5,762 nucleotides of DNA from Bacteroidales bacterium UBA1266 (lineage in GTDB: Bacteria > Bacteroidota > Bacteroidia > Bacteroidales > WCHB1-69). Both the position numbers and the translations under genes were made by a program. The notes beneath the pieces were generated by a model. It did no database searches, was not told where the DNA came from, and saw only the letters and a program-made list of their open reading frames with translations. The DNA lies in contig DBVK01000020.1 in the NCBI GenBank assembly GCA_002308135.1, positions 1,685-7,446 on the forward strand, in the 5' to 3' direction. This document shows, in pieces, positions 5,726 through 5,762 of this stretch. Numbering within the stretch: position 1 is the stretch's first letter; each line of letters begins with the position of its first letter.

Positions 5726-5762
5726 CTTATGCCACCACATACACCATGAAAGAGCAACACCA

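Noticed and set aside
5746..5762. ATG near the right edge (MKEQH...) as the start of a new plus-strand gene
   Set aside because: Only 17 bases are visible and there is no room for a promoter between the terminator and this ATG. It cannot be supported.
1..5762. Mobile elements, CRISPR arrays, tRNA or rRNA genes, toxin-antitoxin or defence systems
   Set aside because: No regularly spaced repeats, transposase motifs, terminal inverted repeats, cloverleaf-like segments or defence-related motifs were seen in the readable genes.

Overview
The window looks like chromosomal DNA from a member of the Bacteroidota, most likely order Bacteroidales or a close relative. Three independent signs point there. 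A secreted protein carries a Type IX secretion C-terminal sorting domain. Three gene starts are preceded by the Bacteroidota -7 element TAnnTTTG. No convincing Shine-Dalgarno sequence precedes the genes; the leaders are AT- or A-rich instead. The genus cannot be read from this sequence alone.

Layout, left to right. Positions 1-103 (minus) hold the first 34 codons of an unrecognised gene that runs off the left edge and has its own promoter at 126-133. Positions 153-4756 (minus) hold a tight five-gene cluster, transcribed in the order tadA, pgi, ureohydrolase (speB-like), prmC, rlmN. The junctions are a 42 nt gap, a 7 nt gap, a 10 nt overlap and a 2 nt gap. A single promoter-like element in front of tadA (4814-4821, minus) could drive the whole cluster. 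Positions 4757-4960 are a divergent intergenic region with a promoter facing each way. Positions 4961-5668 (plus) encode a 235-residue secreted protein with a signal peptide and a T9SS sorting domain. It is followed by a strong hairpin terminator at 5697-5725.

Functionally, three of the five operon genes act on the translation apparatus. TadA makes inosine in the tRNA anticodon, PrmC methylates release factors, and RlmN methylates 23S rRNA (and tRNA in some bacteria). The other two are metabolic: glucose-6-phosphate isomerase and an agmatinase-family hydrolase that would make putrescine. The secreted protein on the other side is unrelated to these and is the least understood gene in the window.

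Overall this is mostly ordinary housekeeping DNA. I see no mobile element, CRISPR array, RNA gene or evident new multi-gene system. The points most worth a second look are the small T9SS cargo of unknown function, a possible 5'-terminal hairpin on the operon mRNA, and a dyad over the start region of the left-edge gene.
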